This document shows positions 26,498 to 35,337 of a stretch of 64,000 nt of DNA, piece after piece. A program made the position numbers and the translations under genes. The notes below the pieces were generated by a model. That model ran no database searches and was not told the origin of the DNA. It saw nothing but the letters and a program-made list of their open reading frames with translations. Origin of the DNA: a virus. Every line of letters begins with the position of its first letter. The first letter of the stretch is position 1. Location of the stretch: IMG/VR virus record IMGVR_UViG_3300023174_000122, positions 21,344 to 85,343 of that record, one strand, 5' to 3'.

Positions 26498-28187
26498 ATA
26501 TAATTACGCAAGAATATACATGACAGGATTTAGGAGCGCGCCTATTGAAATAGCAACTCTTACTGAATTTAATAATAATAAAATTTCTTTTGAGCAACGC
26601 CCAATAAATAAAATTAAAATTAAAAACATAACTTTGTTCTCAACTTATAATTTTACTCCAGACCCAGGAACAATTTTGAGTGGGATAAGCTCAATATATG
26701 ATTCTTCTTATTCTGGAGATCTTTATAGCAAAGTCACTGGAATTGGAGAATTTATAGACGTAGGTAGCACAAATTCTTCTGGAATATATTTTGCTTCTGG
26801 ATATCAGACTGGGATATTTATTGATGGACAAAATTTTTATGATACTCATGGAAGACCTGTAACGCCAGTCAATACTAATTTTAGCATAGACTCTTCTAGT
26901 AATGTTAAATATATTTTAAGTGGTATTTTTACTGGATTACAAATTAAAAATAATTATAGTCCTTTAGATGCTGATTTAGAAAAAATTTCATTCTCTGGTA
27001 ATTCTCCAATAGCTTATAGAGAACATTCTTACACTGGAGTATATACTGGAATATCACAAATTAAAGATAATTTTTACAATGAAAATACTAACGTAGTATC
27101 TTTCTTTAAAAACTTTTTTTATACCGTTTATGGAACTGCACCATGGAACACAAGTTTTAATGTCGTAAATGATACATCAAATGGCCCAGGAGAGACTATT
27201 GGTATGGCTATTTTAAATAAAATTTTAAACAATGGCTCTGGATATGCAGATGAAATTAGAAATATAATAGCTAGCGGCAATATACCAAAAGTAAGATTAC
27301 CAAGAAATAATTTAACAGGACGTGCAGTATTGACTGGATTTTTAACAGGTAGAGTCTCACCTGAAAATTTTGGTTTGGGTGGAGTTGGTTCTGGATTTAA
27401 AAACTTTTTAAAATTAATAACTGGCTCTGGAATAAACGCCAAACAAGATTATGGTACAGGATTTTTAAATGCATATAATTATTTAAATTATAATACTCCA
27501 GTAGAGTCCGATTCTATAAATATAGAAGATGATGTTAGTGGTAATTTTTATACTTTAACTTATTCAACTGACCCATTGTTAACAGCTCCTCTTTATTTTA
27601 ATTCAATACAAACTCTTAATAATATTATTAATTCTGGTAGCGGATCTTATGGGGTCTATTCTCAAGTAATTGGAACAAAATTAAAATTAACTTCTGCATA
27701 TTCTGGAGAAAGTGGAAATCTTATACAAATAAATACTTTTGGTTCTGCCACTACTCCCACGCTTCAAAATGGAAATTATTTACTGAGTGGAGAGACTTAT
27801 TACGAATCTCTAATATCTACTGGAGTATTTAGTTCTTTTGTTGGAGGCACGGTTCTTGCTACAGGTCTTATGGCACAAAATTATTCTGATTATATTACTG
27901 GCAATATGACTGGAACTTTAGGAATAAAAACTTTTGCTAATACTTGGGATTTATATTTATCAGAAGATGGTTTATCTTATGCTTATGCTAGTCAAATGAC
28001 TGGTAAAACTACTCCTACTACTGTAGATTATACAACTAATTATATTGATGAAGCTACAATAAATTCTTATATTGTAAAACTTGTATATAAGAATCCTAAC
28101 CCTAGAATATATGATGATATTGTAGCTCTTAAAATAAGAGTAAACAATAATCAACAAATTATCATGAACATAACAGGAGTTGCATAA
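26490..28187 (+). CDS. Tail protein with sheath-type domain motif
   Basis: This 565-residue protein is beta-rich with many Thr-Gly turns in its first 350 residues. Around residues 370 to 420 the pattern of a segment with many asparagines and serines, then VIGTKLKLTSAYSGESGNLIQI, resembles a small domain found in phage tail sheath and related structural proteins, in which a strand ends in LTAKxxGxxGN. The N-terminus has no signal peptide. It overlaps its upstream neighbour by 8 bases and the next frame by a few. A tail-surface or sheath-related protein is the best guess, but the match is short. Confidence 0.4.
   Translation: MSKYNYARIYMTGFRSAPIEIATLTEFNNNKISFEQRPINKIKIKNITLFSTYNFTPDPGTILSGISSIYDSSYSGDLYSKVTGIGEFIDVGSTNSSGIYFASGYQTGIFIDGQNFYDTHGRPVTPVNTNFSIDSSSNVKYILSGIFTGLQIKNNYSPLDADLEKISFSGNSPIAYREHSYTGVYTGISQIKDNFYNENTNVVSFFKNFFYTVYGTAPWNTSFNVVNDTSNGPGETIGMAILNKILNNGSGYADEIRNIIASGNIPKVRLPRNNLTGRAVLTGFLTGRVSPENFGLGGVGSGFKNFLKLITGSGINAKQDYGTGFLNAYNYLNYNTPVESDSINIEDDVSGNFYTLTYSTDPLLTAPLYFNSIQTLNNIINSGSGSYGVYSQVIGTKLKLTSAYSGESGNLIQINTFGSATTPTLQNGNYLLSGETYYESLISTGVFSSFVGGTVLATGLMAQNYSDYITGNMTGTLGIKTFANTWDLYLSEDGLSYAYASQMTGKTTPTTVDYTTNYIDEATINSYIVKLVYKNPNPRIYDDIVALKIRVNNNQQIIMNITGVA
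28175..28179 (+). promoter_or_regulatory. Ribosome-binding site deciding start at 28189
   Basis: AGGAG lies 9 bases upstream of ATG 28189. A TTG at 28180, directly after it, would also open the frame but is too close to use this site. Confidence 0.6.
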
Positions 28188-28188
28188 T

Positions 28189-28884
28189 ATGCCTGCACCA
28201 CAATTTAAATCTATAACTCCTGCTAATCAAAATGCTCGATTTCCTTTTGAAGTAGATATAACAAATGACGGTAATGGAAACTATTTTGCTAATGTCAATC
28301 CTAGCTCCGTTATTTATAAATCTTTAAATTCAAAAGACATGATGGTATATAGCGGATATATTGATCAAGCAACAAATGCTCTTATATTAGCTACCGAAGG
28401 AAGTATCAGTGGACATGTAATAAATGGATTAGGTTCACCAACTAAATTAGATTCAACTAAAGAAAATCATATTATATATTTAGAAGTAGGGATTGGACCA
28501 AATCTTTATGCAACTGGAGCATCAATAAAAGTATCTGATCTCATAAAACCCTGGAGCGGTTATCCAGAATCAATTATCTATAATCCACCTTTAGAATTTG
28601 ATGAAAAAGGTGATTTAAAAAGCAGCGTTATTTATAGAAGACAAACAGCAGCTATTTTTCCACTAGCGTATTTAACAAATGACATAAATCAGGCTGGAAA
28701 AACTGTAATAATTAAAAAATCAGAAACAGACAAAACACCAAAAATTTATAAATTAGTGCAAACGATTGACTATTGTATATTAATGACAACTTTCAATTAT
28801 GATGGAAATCCAGTAGCTTATGGTGTTCCTTTTATGAATCCATTTCTTTGGTATAGTAGTAGTAGTAGCAGTAGTACGAGTTAA
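28189..28884 (+). CDS. Hypothetical structural protein with C-terminal polyserine
   Basis: This 231-residue protein is unrecognised. The start at ATG 28189 is chosen because AGGAG lies 9 bases upstream. It is a compact alpha/beta or beta protein with a conserved-looking core (PWSGYPESIIYNPPLEF; YRRQTAAIFPLAYL). The chain ends in seven serines then Thr-Ser (28855-28881, AGT/AGC codons), so the polyserine tail is exposed at the C-terminus. It begins as the previous gene ends and is followed 1 base later by the next start. A minor virion protein is likely by context. Confidence 0.45.
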   Translation: MPAPQFKSITPANQNARFPFEVDITNDGNGNYFANVNPSSVIYKSLNSKDMMVYSGYIDQATNALILATEGSISGHVINGLGSPTKLDSTKENHIIYLEVGIGPNLYATGASIKVSDLIKPWSGYPESIIYNPPLEFDEKGDLKSSVIYRRQTAAIFPLAYLTNDINQAGKTVIIKKSETDKTPKIYKLVQTIDYCILMTTFNYDGNPVAYGVPFMNPFLWYSSSSSSSTS

Positions 28885-28885
28885 T

Positions 28886-30190
28886 ATGAACGGATTAACG
28901 TCAACAAATTGGAATAACTCTTATGGAATGGAGAATCCAAAAAATATTTTAAATAAAGTAATTAGCCACGGAGCGCTACCAATTAATCAAAATTATGTAT
29001 TTTTTAATAATGGTGCAACAAGATTTATTAATGATTCTAAATTAACTCCAGAAATTAAAAAAGCTTTAGAAGATGAAAGAATAAAAAGAGGTCGTGGTCC
29101 AATACATGGCTCTGGTACGATCAGACCGATTGGATTCACTGAAGCTGAGATGTCTGATTTATTTTATAATTCATATGGTTTAGACGTTAGAATTTCTAGT
29201 GTACCACCTCCTATAGATCCTCTTACTATCGCCCTCTTAACCACGGGAGTAGGAAGTCTAGTGCAACTTCTAGCAGCTATGAGTATTTATTATATATTAC
29301 TTGATGTACTCAGAATTTTTTCTTCTAGTGCTAGTTTTCAATTACCTAAATTAGGATTTTCTGATTTTTACGGTTATGAAGAAAAACCAGTCGACCCTAA
29401 AAGCATTTTAAAAATAATTAATAGAAATTATCCATTGACAAATGATGGCGAATTACCAAATAATAGATTCGTAAATTTATCAAGTCAAGCAGCATTTAAA
29501 AAAATAACAGGAAATTCAAGTTACGATACTACCTTATCTAAGTATCAATTTAATGGGGGAGGAGGTTTTTCTACTGATTTACGTGGAGAACAAATGAAAA
29601 AATATATAGATAATTTATTAGGAAATTTAACAATAGAAAAATCACAAATAAATAAATTAAAAAAATTTTTTCCTAAAGATAGCGCTGCAATAGAAACTGC
29701 TCAACAAAATAAAAAAGCACTTCTAGAAATAATGAAAACTAAAACTAATCTTGGTGCAAATTATATACATGCAGATTTTTTAGATTATGTACCAGTTCTA
29801 CTTTCTTCTAGACAAAAAGGTTATCCTAATAAAGAGAAAGAAAAGTCTATATTTGGTCCATATATATGTAGATCTAAAAGAACATACCTATATTACCCAA
29901 AAATTATAGTTTCAACTGGAGCGATGTCTACTTTAAATTCTCCTCAGTTTTCCAGTATGGAAATCTTAAATCTAGGGGTTACTGTTTTTGGTGGATATCC
30001 AGATTTTTTTAGCACAGCTACTTTTGAAGATCTCGGACAATATATGGGCCTGGTATTAAGGATTGCTTCGTATGGAAGATTACCAATGCTCGGCGGTGCC
30101 TGTAATGTGCTAAATAAAGACCAAGCTTTTAATTTAGGAGCAGCCTTTAATCAAAAGACACAATTCAAAGCAAAATCAGACGGATGCTAA
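28886..30190 (+). CDS. Hypothetical protein with one membrane segment
   Basis: No family is recognised for this 434-residue protein. A single hydrophobic segment lies near residues 110 to 150 (LTIALLTTGVGSLVQLLAAMSIYYILLDVL). The rest is soluble and helical, Lys/Asn-rich, with a Gly-rich patch (FNGGGGFSTDL) near residue 225. A membrane-interacting virion or internal protein, for example one injected at infection, is conceivable. This is the last plus-strand gene. Its stop overlaps the convergent minus-strand gene by 4 bases, with no clear terminator between the two blocks. Confidence 0.45.
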   Translation: MNGLTSTNWNNSYGMENPKNILNKVISHGALPINQNYVFFNNGATRFINDSKLTPEIKKALEDERIKRGRGPIHGSGTIRPIGFTEAEMSDLFYNSYGLDVRISSVPPPIDPLTIALLTTGVGSLVQLLAAMSIYYILLDVLRIFSSSASFQLPKLGFSDFYGYEEKPVDPKSILKIINRNYPLTNDGELPNNRFVNLSSQAAFKKITGNSSYDTTLSKYQFNGGGGFSTDLRGEQMKKYIDNLLGNLTIEKSQINKLKKFFPKDSAAIETAQQNKKALLEIMKTKTNLGANYIHADFLDYVPVLLSSRQKGYPNKEKEKSIFGPYICRSKRTYLYYPKIIVSTGAMSTLNSPQFSSMEILNLGVTVFGGYPDFFSTATFEDLGQYMGLVLRIASYGRLPMLGGACNVLNKDQAFNLGAAFNQKTQFKAKSDGC

Positions 30191-30987
30191 ATCTTTTTTA
30201 TTCTTTCTATAAGCTCAAATATCTTAGCTTTAGGAATATCATTTAATGAGTTTATTTTTTCAGCATTTTCGAAATTTTCTTTAATTAATTTAATTTTTAA
30301 ATTATCAAACGATATATTCTTTTGTTTCATTATTTTTTCTAAAAGATTAAGCGGAGAAGTAGGGTTTTCTTGAACTTTGTTAGCCTCTTCTAGAAGTTTA
30401 GCGTCTCCAAGTTCTTCTTGAGAAACTATATTAATCTTAAGAAAATTACGTACACATCTTACAAACGCTCTATTCTCAGCAATCGCCGCTAAAAAGAATC
30501 TTGCAAAACTTTTTGTATTATTAACTGTCGCATCAGCTAGTGATTCAAAAATAATTTCATTACCATTTGTTTCGTAATTAGGCGACCAAGTAATCCTACA
30601 GCTTGTAGCAAAATATGTATCTGTGGCAGACACTACATTATATTCTACTTTTGTATAACCACGAATTTGAGCTAATTCTTTAATTCCACCCAAAAGGATA
30701 AGAAGGTCTTTATCTTCTAGTTTAGATACATCTGTTTCTTGAGTCTTTTGACGGTTATTGACGAGATACTCTGTTTTAACCATTTTACGCCAATTTATTG
30801 TACCATCATCATTATATACATAATTGATGCTCTTATCTTCTATTAAGCCGTACTTATTTCTAGAAATTAATTTGGGTGGTACTACTGAAGCTTCTTCGAC
30901 TTTAGATGTTATATGAATAGTGTCACTATTAAGGTCAGAACTATTAGCTGAAACTGTATTTTCCTGAGATTTAATTTTAGGGCTCAT
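30187..30987 (-). CDS. Conserved phage protein, possible annealing/recombination protein
   Basis: This 266-residue protein has a central motif, IRGYTKVEYNVV...ATSCRITWSPNYETNG...SFARFFLAAIAENRAFVRCVRNFLKINIV. Its layout (beta strands, then a long helix rich in AENRAFVRCVRNFL) loosely recalls Rad52-like single-strand annealing proteins, but this is not a firm match. The N-terminus is disordered (Ser/Asn-rich) and the C-terminus is charged and helical. A near-consensus promoter lies directly upstream (TTGACA, 17 bases, TATCAT), ending 6 bases before the ATG, so it is probably expressed separately and strongly. Being next to the replication block supports a DNA-metabolism role. Confidence 0.4.
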   Translation of the reverse strand: MSPKIKSQENTVSANSSDLNSDTIHITSKVEEASVVPPKLISRNKYGLIEDKSINYVYNDDGTINWRKMVKTEYLVNNRQKTQETDVSKLEDKDLLILLGGIKELAQIRGYTKVEYNVVSATDTYFATSCRITWSPNYETNGNEIIFESLADATVNNTKSFARFFLAAIAENRAFVRCVRNFLKINIVSQEELGDAKLLEEANKVQENPTSPLNLLEKIMKQKNISFDNLKIKLIKENFENAEKINSLNDIPKAKIFELIERIKKI

Positions 30988-30993
30988 TCTAAG

Positions 30994-31022
30994 ATGATAC
31001 CCTGTCTTTAACTTTTTGTCAA
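30994..31022 (-). promoter_or_regulatory. Sigma70-like promoter for gene at 30987
   Basis: The minus strand reads TTGACA, a 17-base spacer ending GG, then TATCAT (30994-30999), only 6 bases before the ATG. It overlaps the 3' end of the upstream glycosyltransferase gene. The predicted transcript would begin at or within a few bases of the start codon. Confidence 0.65.
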
Positions 31023-32198
31023 GTCCATAGAAAATATATAAAATTTATTTGGGTTCTCATTTATTATTTTAATATCATAAAATTCTTGAACATTTTCATT
31101 GATATTTTTAATAGGTTTATTATCGAAAAATGCTTTTTCACTTAAGAAAACTTGACCTTTACTTAATATAAGATTATTAGATTTATAAAATATATTTTTA
31201 TTTGGTTGTAGGGTTATTTTTTCTTCTATCTCTTTGTGCTTTAAAGGAACCTGTATAATTATTCCTTCGTCTATATATGCCATTTTATATTTATTTAAAT
31301 CATCTTTTTCTAGGTATGAATATAATTGATATTTTATATTTAATCTCTTGAGGTCTTTAATGAAGCTTGCACTAGATTCATCTTGGATAAAGTAATTAAC
31401 GCCGAGAATTGCGGCTTTGTTCTGTTTTAAGATATCCAAATCAATAGGCCGATCAGAGGATATAATGCATGGCATTAATTTGAGTTGTTGATTTAAATTT
31501 TTCTCATCAAAAAATAAATCCATTCTAACTACGCCTTGATTTACTGTTTGAGTACGCTCTACAACATGATCAGGTACGATATGAAAAATTTTATTATTAA
31601 ATAATCTACCAAGATAAATAGTATTAATCAATGAAAGTTTATTCTTTATATTTAGAGTTTTTAAAATGCTCTGTGCAATTAGTTCTGGTTTAATATTATT
31701 AATAGCCCTTGGATTTTCGTCAGCTGAATAACTTGGTTTGCTACCATTTCTTTCTGGTTCTAATAAGATCATATCTTCTTCTTTAGTCCAATAAGGTTTT
31801 ACATTAGCTATATTGTTATTACTGTAAACTGCTACTATTTTTTTTCCATATCCAGATGCAATATGAGCTCCAAAGCTATCTGCTCCTACGTGCATTAATG
31901 AATTTTTAATAATATATGCTACTTGTTTGATGTTCGTTTGACCAACTACACTATAGCAATTTTGTAAAATAGGCTCTTTATCTGCGCCAATTTGGACTAT
32001 GGTTATATTATTTTCTCTTAAATGAGGCAAAATTAAATCAACAACTTCTTGCCAATATTCATAATTTTTAGAATTAAATTTGCTATACGGCTGTAAACAT
32101 ATATATTTTTCAAGAGCCAACGGAAAATAAGATTCCAATATAAATGGCTTTCCTATTTTTAATCCAGAAGATGTAGCGTATGATTCTATTAGGTGCAT
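31008..32198 (-). CDS. GT9-type glycosyltransferase, C-terminal half plus extra domain
   Basis: Residues 1 to about 180 match the second Rossmann half of a heptosyltransferase-like (GT9) enzyme: HLIESYATSSGLKIG, then ICLQPYSKF...YW, VQIGADKEP and VGADSFGAHIASGYGKKIVAVYS. The first GT9 half is missing here but is present at the C-terminus of the protein encoded at 32836-34752, two genes upstream. Residues about 190 to 396 form an unrecognised alpha/beta region. GT9 enzymes transfer sugars from nucleotide donors, commonly onto LPS core. It either acts with the other half or is a repurposed fragment. The gap to the upstream gene is 3 bases. Confidence 0.6.
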   Translation of the reverse strand: MHLIESYATSSGLKIGKPFILESYFPLALEKYICLQPYSKFNSKNYEYWQEVVDLILPHLRENNITIVQIGADKEPILQNCYSVVGQTNIKQVAYIIKNSLMHVGADSFGAHIASGYGKKIVAVYSNNNIANVKPYWTKEEDMILLEPERNGSKPSYSADENPRAINNIKPELIAQSILKTLNIKNKLSLINTIYLGRLFNNKIFHIVPDHVVERTQTVNQGVVRMDLFFDEKNLNQQLKLMPCIISSDRPIDLDILKQNKAAILGVNYFIQDESSASFIKDLKRLNIKYQLYSYLEKDDLNKYKMAYIDEGIIIQVPLKHKEIEEKITLQPNKNIFYKSNNLILSKGQVFLSEKAFFDNKPIKNINENVQEFYDIKIINENPNKFYIFSMDLTKS

Positions 32199-32201
32199 AA
32201 A

Positions 32202-32843
32202 TTAATGAAAATTTTCTCCATATTTAGGTAAAAATGCATGTCTTATTTCTATATTTGGTTCTACTATGATTCTATGTCCAAGAGCTCTAACTTTCTCAAA
32301 AAAAGATACATGATCTAATCTTTTGTCATTAATATCATATATTACTTTTTTATGTAAATGCGCTGGAACGATAAAACATGTGCCTACTGAATGAATCTCA
32401 GTTTTAACATCTCCATTGGATTTATTATAGGGTGGTTTAAAATCAAATTTAATTCCATTAGAATCTATAAAACCATCAATATCATAAAATCTTTTCCAAG
32501 GCCACCAATCATTATCTTCTATATAAACATATGGGGCAACTACTTCTGTCGTTGAAATAGATAACAATTTTTCAATTATATCAAATGGATATTCGACTAT
32601 ATCTGAATCCATCCAAAAAACATGAGTGTAATCATCAGTAAGATTTTCTTCTATTATTTTATTTCTTAATCTAATCAACTTAGCATATCTATGTTCATTA
32701 CCTTCAATATACCCATCATATACGGCTCGATGCTTGTTCTCGAATGTTAAATTATTAAATATATTCTCCGCATTTTGCTTCCAAATAAACCATGCTCCTT
32801 TTGGAGAGATGAGTTGTGGAACAAGCACTTTAATTTCATTCAT
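32202..32843 (-). CDS. GT-A-fold glycosyltransferase
   Basis: This 213-residue protein has a nucleotide-sugar-binding GT-A core: a first strand with KVLVPQLIS, then RLRNKIIEENL and a metal-binding DxD motif in FWMDSDIVEYP near residue 80. APYVYIEDNDWWPWKRFYD and a C-terminal EIHSVGTCFIVP strand follow, typical of small Anp1-like transferases. It transfers a sugar from a nucleotide donor; acceptor and donor are unknown. It overlaps the upstream glycosyltransferase by 8 bases and precedes the GT9 half by 3, so the three are co-transcribed. Confidence 0.65.
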   Translation of the reverse strand: MNEIKVLVPQLISPKGAWFIWKQNAENIFNNLTFENKHRAVYDGYIEGNEHRYAKLIRLRNKIIEENLTDDYTHVFWMDSDIVEYPFDIIEKLLSISTTEVVAPYVYIEDNDWWPWKRFYDIDGFIDSNGIKFDFKPPYNKSNGDVKTEIHSVGTCFIVPAHLHKKVIYDINDKRLDHVSFFEKVRALGHRIIVEPNIEIRHAFLPKYGENFH

Positions 32844-34752
32844 CTTTTAAATCGAAAGCTATATTTGTTTTACCATTATGTTGATAATTAAACATTCTTT
32901 GAGTTCCAATGTGTGGTAAAAATGCAATTTCAAAATATCCTTTATGATCTCCAATGCCCTCTAGCCATAATAATTGATCCATTTGTGGTATATATTGAAT
33001 GACTTTATCTACAAAAGGATTGCCTTCTAATATTGAAAAATATTGAGGGTTAGTAGCGACATATAATTTTTTATTTGGATATTGCTTTTTAATTGAAGAA
33101 AACAAACTAGTAGAGATGTATATGTCTCCTATTGACTCTGGCATAACATATAAAACTCTATCTTCTGGTTTTTCTGGACCTAATATTTCTTCAAAACTAA
33201 TTTTTTTATTTTTTTCATTTTCTTGAGCTGCAATTTTTCTGAAATAATTTTCAATATCGTTACGTTTTGCGCCTTTAGCTATTTGTTCAATCCAATACTT
33301 ATGACCATCATCATTGTGATCTACATGACTCATTTTAAGTATATTATTATACATGCAAGTTAGCCATTCTGCATCATCTTTAATTTCTGGTATTTGGAAA
33401 TATGGATCTCTTTGCTCCTCTTTTGCGGAAAAATCATAGTTTGTTTCTGGAGCACTATCAATAAAATCTTCTATAAATTTACCAACAGTTTCAACGGAGA
33501 AATGCTCTATAGTCCACTCTCGGGCTTTTTTGCCCATCTCTTTCTTTTTTAGAGATGGCATATTGTATACTTTATGTATTTGTTTCGCTATTGAAGATGG
33601 TTTAGTAGAAGCTTTTTTAAATTCTGTCCCATGCTCTCTATACTCTGTCCAATCAAGAGCTAAAGACTGAGCATCATCTTCGCACATTTCTTGCCCACAA
33701 CTATAGTCTGTAACTAAAGTTATAAGTTCTGTTAATTTAGCCTCTTGAATAGGAATTTCTTGACCTCCACTAGTAAATGGATGACAATATACATCCATCA
33801 AATTATATACTTCATTTAATTGCTCTTCTGTAATTCCTAAACCTACGTTTGTAGTGATTTGAGATTTTTCGCTACCGCAGAATCTACAATTAACTTCTTG
33901 CCCATGGAATGGTTTAATTTCATAGTCACCACAACTTCTGCATATATAAGTTGTTAGTATTTCCTTTAGGTCAATTCCATATTCTTGAGCTAATCTATGT
34001 ATATTCCATCCTTCTCCCCAATGAGTGTGCAAAAGAAGATATGTATTTTTAATCTTAGGATTCTGTTGTTTCCAAAGAGCATATCCTTCTAAAAGATTTG
34101 GTACGCTTTTTCTAAGCTGGTTTCTAAATACGAAACCAACTATGAATGCGTCTAATGGAATGTTGTTCTTTTTTCTGAGTTCTTCTTTTTTATGATTCTC
34201 TAGCCTATAAAAGTTTTTTGTTTCAATCGGTCCGTGTACAGTTTTAACATGTTTATGCCCTAGATCGTGCATTGCTTTTGTAGCAAAATTACTCCAAATC
34301 CAATAATTTTTAATTTTATCTGCTTTGGTAAGCGCAGATGGTAGAATAGGTAAAGAGTCTAAAGTCGTCCATAATACCGAAGGGATTTTATTAAACCATT
34401 TTTTATCTACTGAAAAATCAATACCCCAAATATCTTGCACGGCTATATAAATATCAGGTTTTTCTTCCTGCATTACTTTATCTAAGTAATGTGCGCCATA
34501 ACTAGCTAACCTAGCTACATTAGGGTCTTTATTTAATTCTTGTAATTCTTGTTGCGAATTAGGTAATGATCCTACGCTTTTCCATGGGGTTCTTTCAAAT
34601 TCTGGATGATGATAAGGTAATCCACAAGAATAATGCACTATGTCATATTTACCCGTATTATATAAATACGATAATAAAGCTTTCGCTGCCCTGCCAAATC
34701 CAGTTTTAGCTAAACTAAAATCAGATTGATATAGTAGTTTCTTTTTTTTCAT
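32836..34752 (-). CDS. Fused GT4-type glycosyltransferase with zinc ribbon and GT9 N-terminal half
   Basis: This 638-residue protein begins with a GT-B (GT4-like) transferase: TGFGRAAKALLSYL near residue 18, DAFIVGFVFRNQLRK near 201, and a donor-binding TSGGQEIPIQEAKL near 316. A Cys4 zinc ribbon (C271-x2-C274, C289-x2-C292) is inserted inside the second domain. From about residue 531 a new domain starts, VLYVMPESIGDIYISTSLFSSIKKQYPNKKL with LEGNPFVDKVIQY, which is the first Rossmann half of a GT9 enzyme. The second half is encoded two genes downstream. It probably glycosylates virion or host-surface glycans, acceptor unknown. A 4-base gap separates it from the upstream SSB-like gene. Confidence 0.65.
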   Translation of the reverse strand: MKKKKLLYQSDFSLAKTGFGRAAKALLSYLYNTGKYDIVHYSCGLPYHHPEFERTPWKSVGSLPNSQQELQELNKDPNVARLASYGAHYLDKVMQEEKPDIYIAVQDIWGIDFSVDKKWFNKIPSVLWTTLDSLPILPSALTKADKIKNYWIWSNFATKAMHDLGHKHVKTVHGPIETKNFYRLENHKKEELRKKNNIPLDAFIVGFVFRNQLRKSVPNLLEGYALWKQQNPKIKNTYLLLHTHWGEGWNIHRLAQEYGIDLKEILTTYICRSCGDYEIKPFHGQEVNCRFCGSEKSQITTNVGLGITEEQLNEVYNLMDVYCHPFTSGGQEIPIQEAKLTELITLVTDYSCGQEMCEDDAQSLALDWTEYREHGTEFKKASTKPSSIAKQIHKVYNMPSLKKKEMGKKAREWTIEHFSVETVGKFIEDFIDSAPETNYDFSAKEEQRDPYFQIPEIKDDAEWLTCMYNNILKMSHVDHNDDGHKYWIEQIAKGAKRNDIENYFRKIAAQENEKNKKISFEEILGPEKPEDRVLYVMPESIGDIYISTSLFSSIKKQYPNKKLYVATNPQYFSILEGNPFVDKVIQYIPQMDQLLWLEGIGDHKGYFEIAFLPHIGTQRMFNYQHNGKTNIAFDLKDE

Positions 34753-34756
34753 TCTA

Positions 34757-35302
34757 CTACCAAAGATCGCTATCGTCTTTGGGGGTCAAATTTTCAGGTG
34801 CAGACTCTCCTTCTTTTTTATTTTTTAATTTCTTAATAGACTCTATTCTCTGAGATTCAAATACAGAAGTTAAAGAATATGATAGGAACTCTTTTAAAAG
34901 GCGAGCCTCATTGAAATAAAAGCCAATTAAATATGATTGTTTGTTTTCACTATTTTGCTTATCTTCTTTATTAACTGCGTAAGAAAATCCAACTTGTTTT
35001 TCATCTCTCATGTATGGACATAATTTAATTCTAGTAGTCTGCTTCTCTGAAGTATGATACGCTGAAAACTCTGTATTTCTTTCAATAGCGTCTAACATAC
35101 CAGCTGTTTCAGTTAAAGAGAATTTAACTTTAACGCTTTTATTTGGATTATTTTGATTTTCCGAAAATGAACCGATTTTCTTTGCCTCATTCCAAGAGGA
35201 TTGTTTAATTAATGAGCCCCAAATTGAGGCATCTTTTGGATTTACTGTGAAGCTGCAAGCAGTTCCACTATTTTTACTATTAGGTTTGTAGAATGATATC
35301 AT
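34757..35302 (-). CDS. Probable phage single-stranded DNA-binding protein
   Basis: This 181-residue protein begins with MISFYKPNSKNSGTACSF, a strand of mixed beta type, and includes a KVKFSLTETAGMLDAIERN segment and aromatic-rich strands. It ends in an acidic tail with a terminal aromatic, DDSDLW, analogous to the acidic C-terminal tips of bacterial SSB (DDDIPF) and phage T7 gp2.5. The tail and the position beside the DNA polymerase gene suggest single-strand DNA binding at the fork. It is not a recognisable OB-fold SSB, so this is inference. A good promoter (TTGACA, 17 bases, TAATAT) ends 6 bases before its ATG. Confidence 0.5.
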   Translation of the reverse strand: MISFYKPNSKNSGTACSFTVNPKDASIWGSLIKQSSWNEAKKIGSFSENQNNPNKSVKVKFSLTETAGMLDAIERNTEFSAYHTSEKQTTRIKLCPYMRDEKQVGFSYAVNKEDKQNSENKQSYLIGFYFNEARLLKEFLSYSLTSVFESQRIESIKKLKNKKEGESAPENLTPKDDSDLW

Positions 35303-35308
35303 ATAAAG

Positions 35309-35337
35309 ATATTATCTTGAATATGAAACAATGTCAA
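35309..35337 (-). promoter_or_regulatory. Sigma70-like promoter for SSB-like gene
   Basis: A perfect TTGACA (35332-35337, overlapping the polymerase stop region) is followed by a 17-base spacer and TAATAT (35309-35314), ending 6 bases before the ATG. Strong separate expression would fit a protein needed in stoichiometric amounts. Confidence 0.55.

Noticed and set aside
30150-30230. Bidirectional terminator at the convergent junction
   Set aside because: No hairpin with a T-run was found; only an AT-rich junction with a 4-base overlap is visible.
31008-34752. GT9 split caused by a sequencing error or frameshift
   Set aside because: A complete GT-A gene lies between the halves, each with its own start and stop, so one frameshift cannot explain it.
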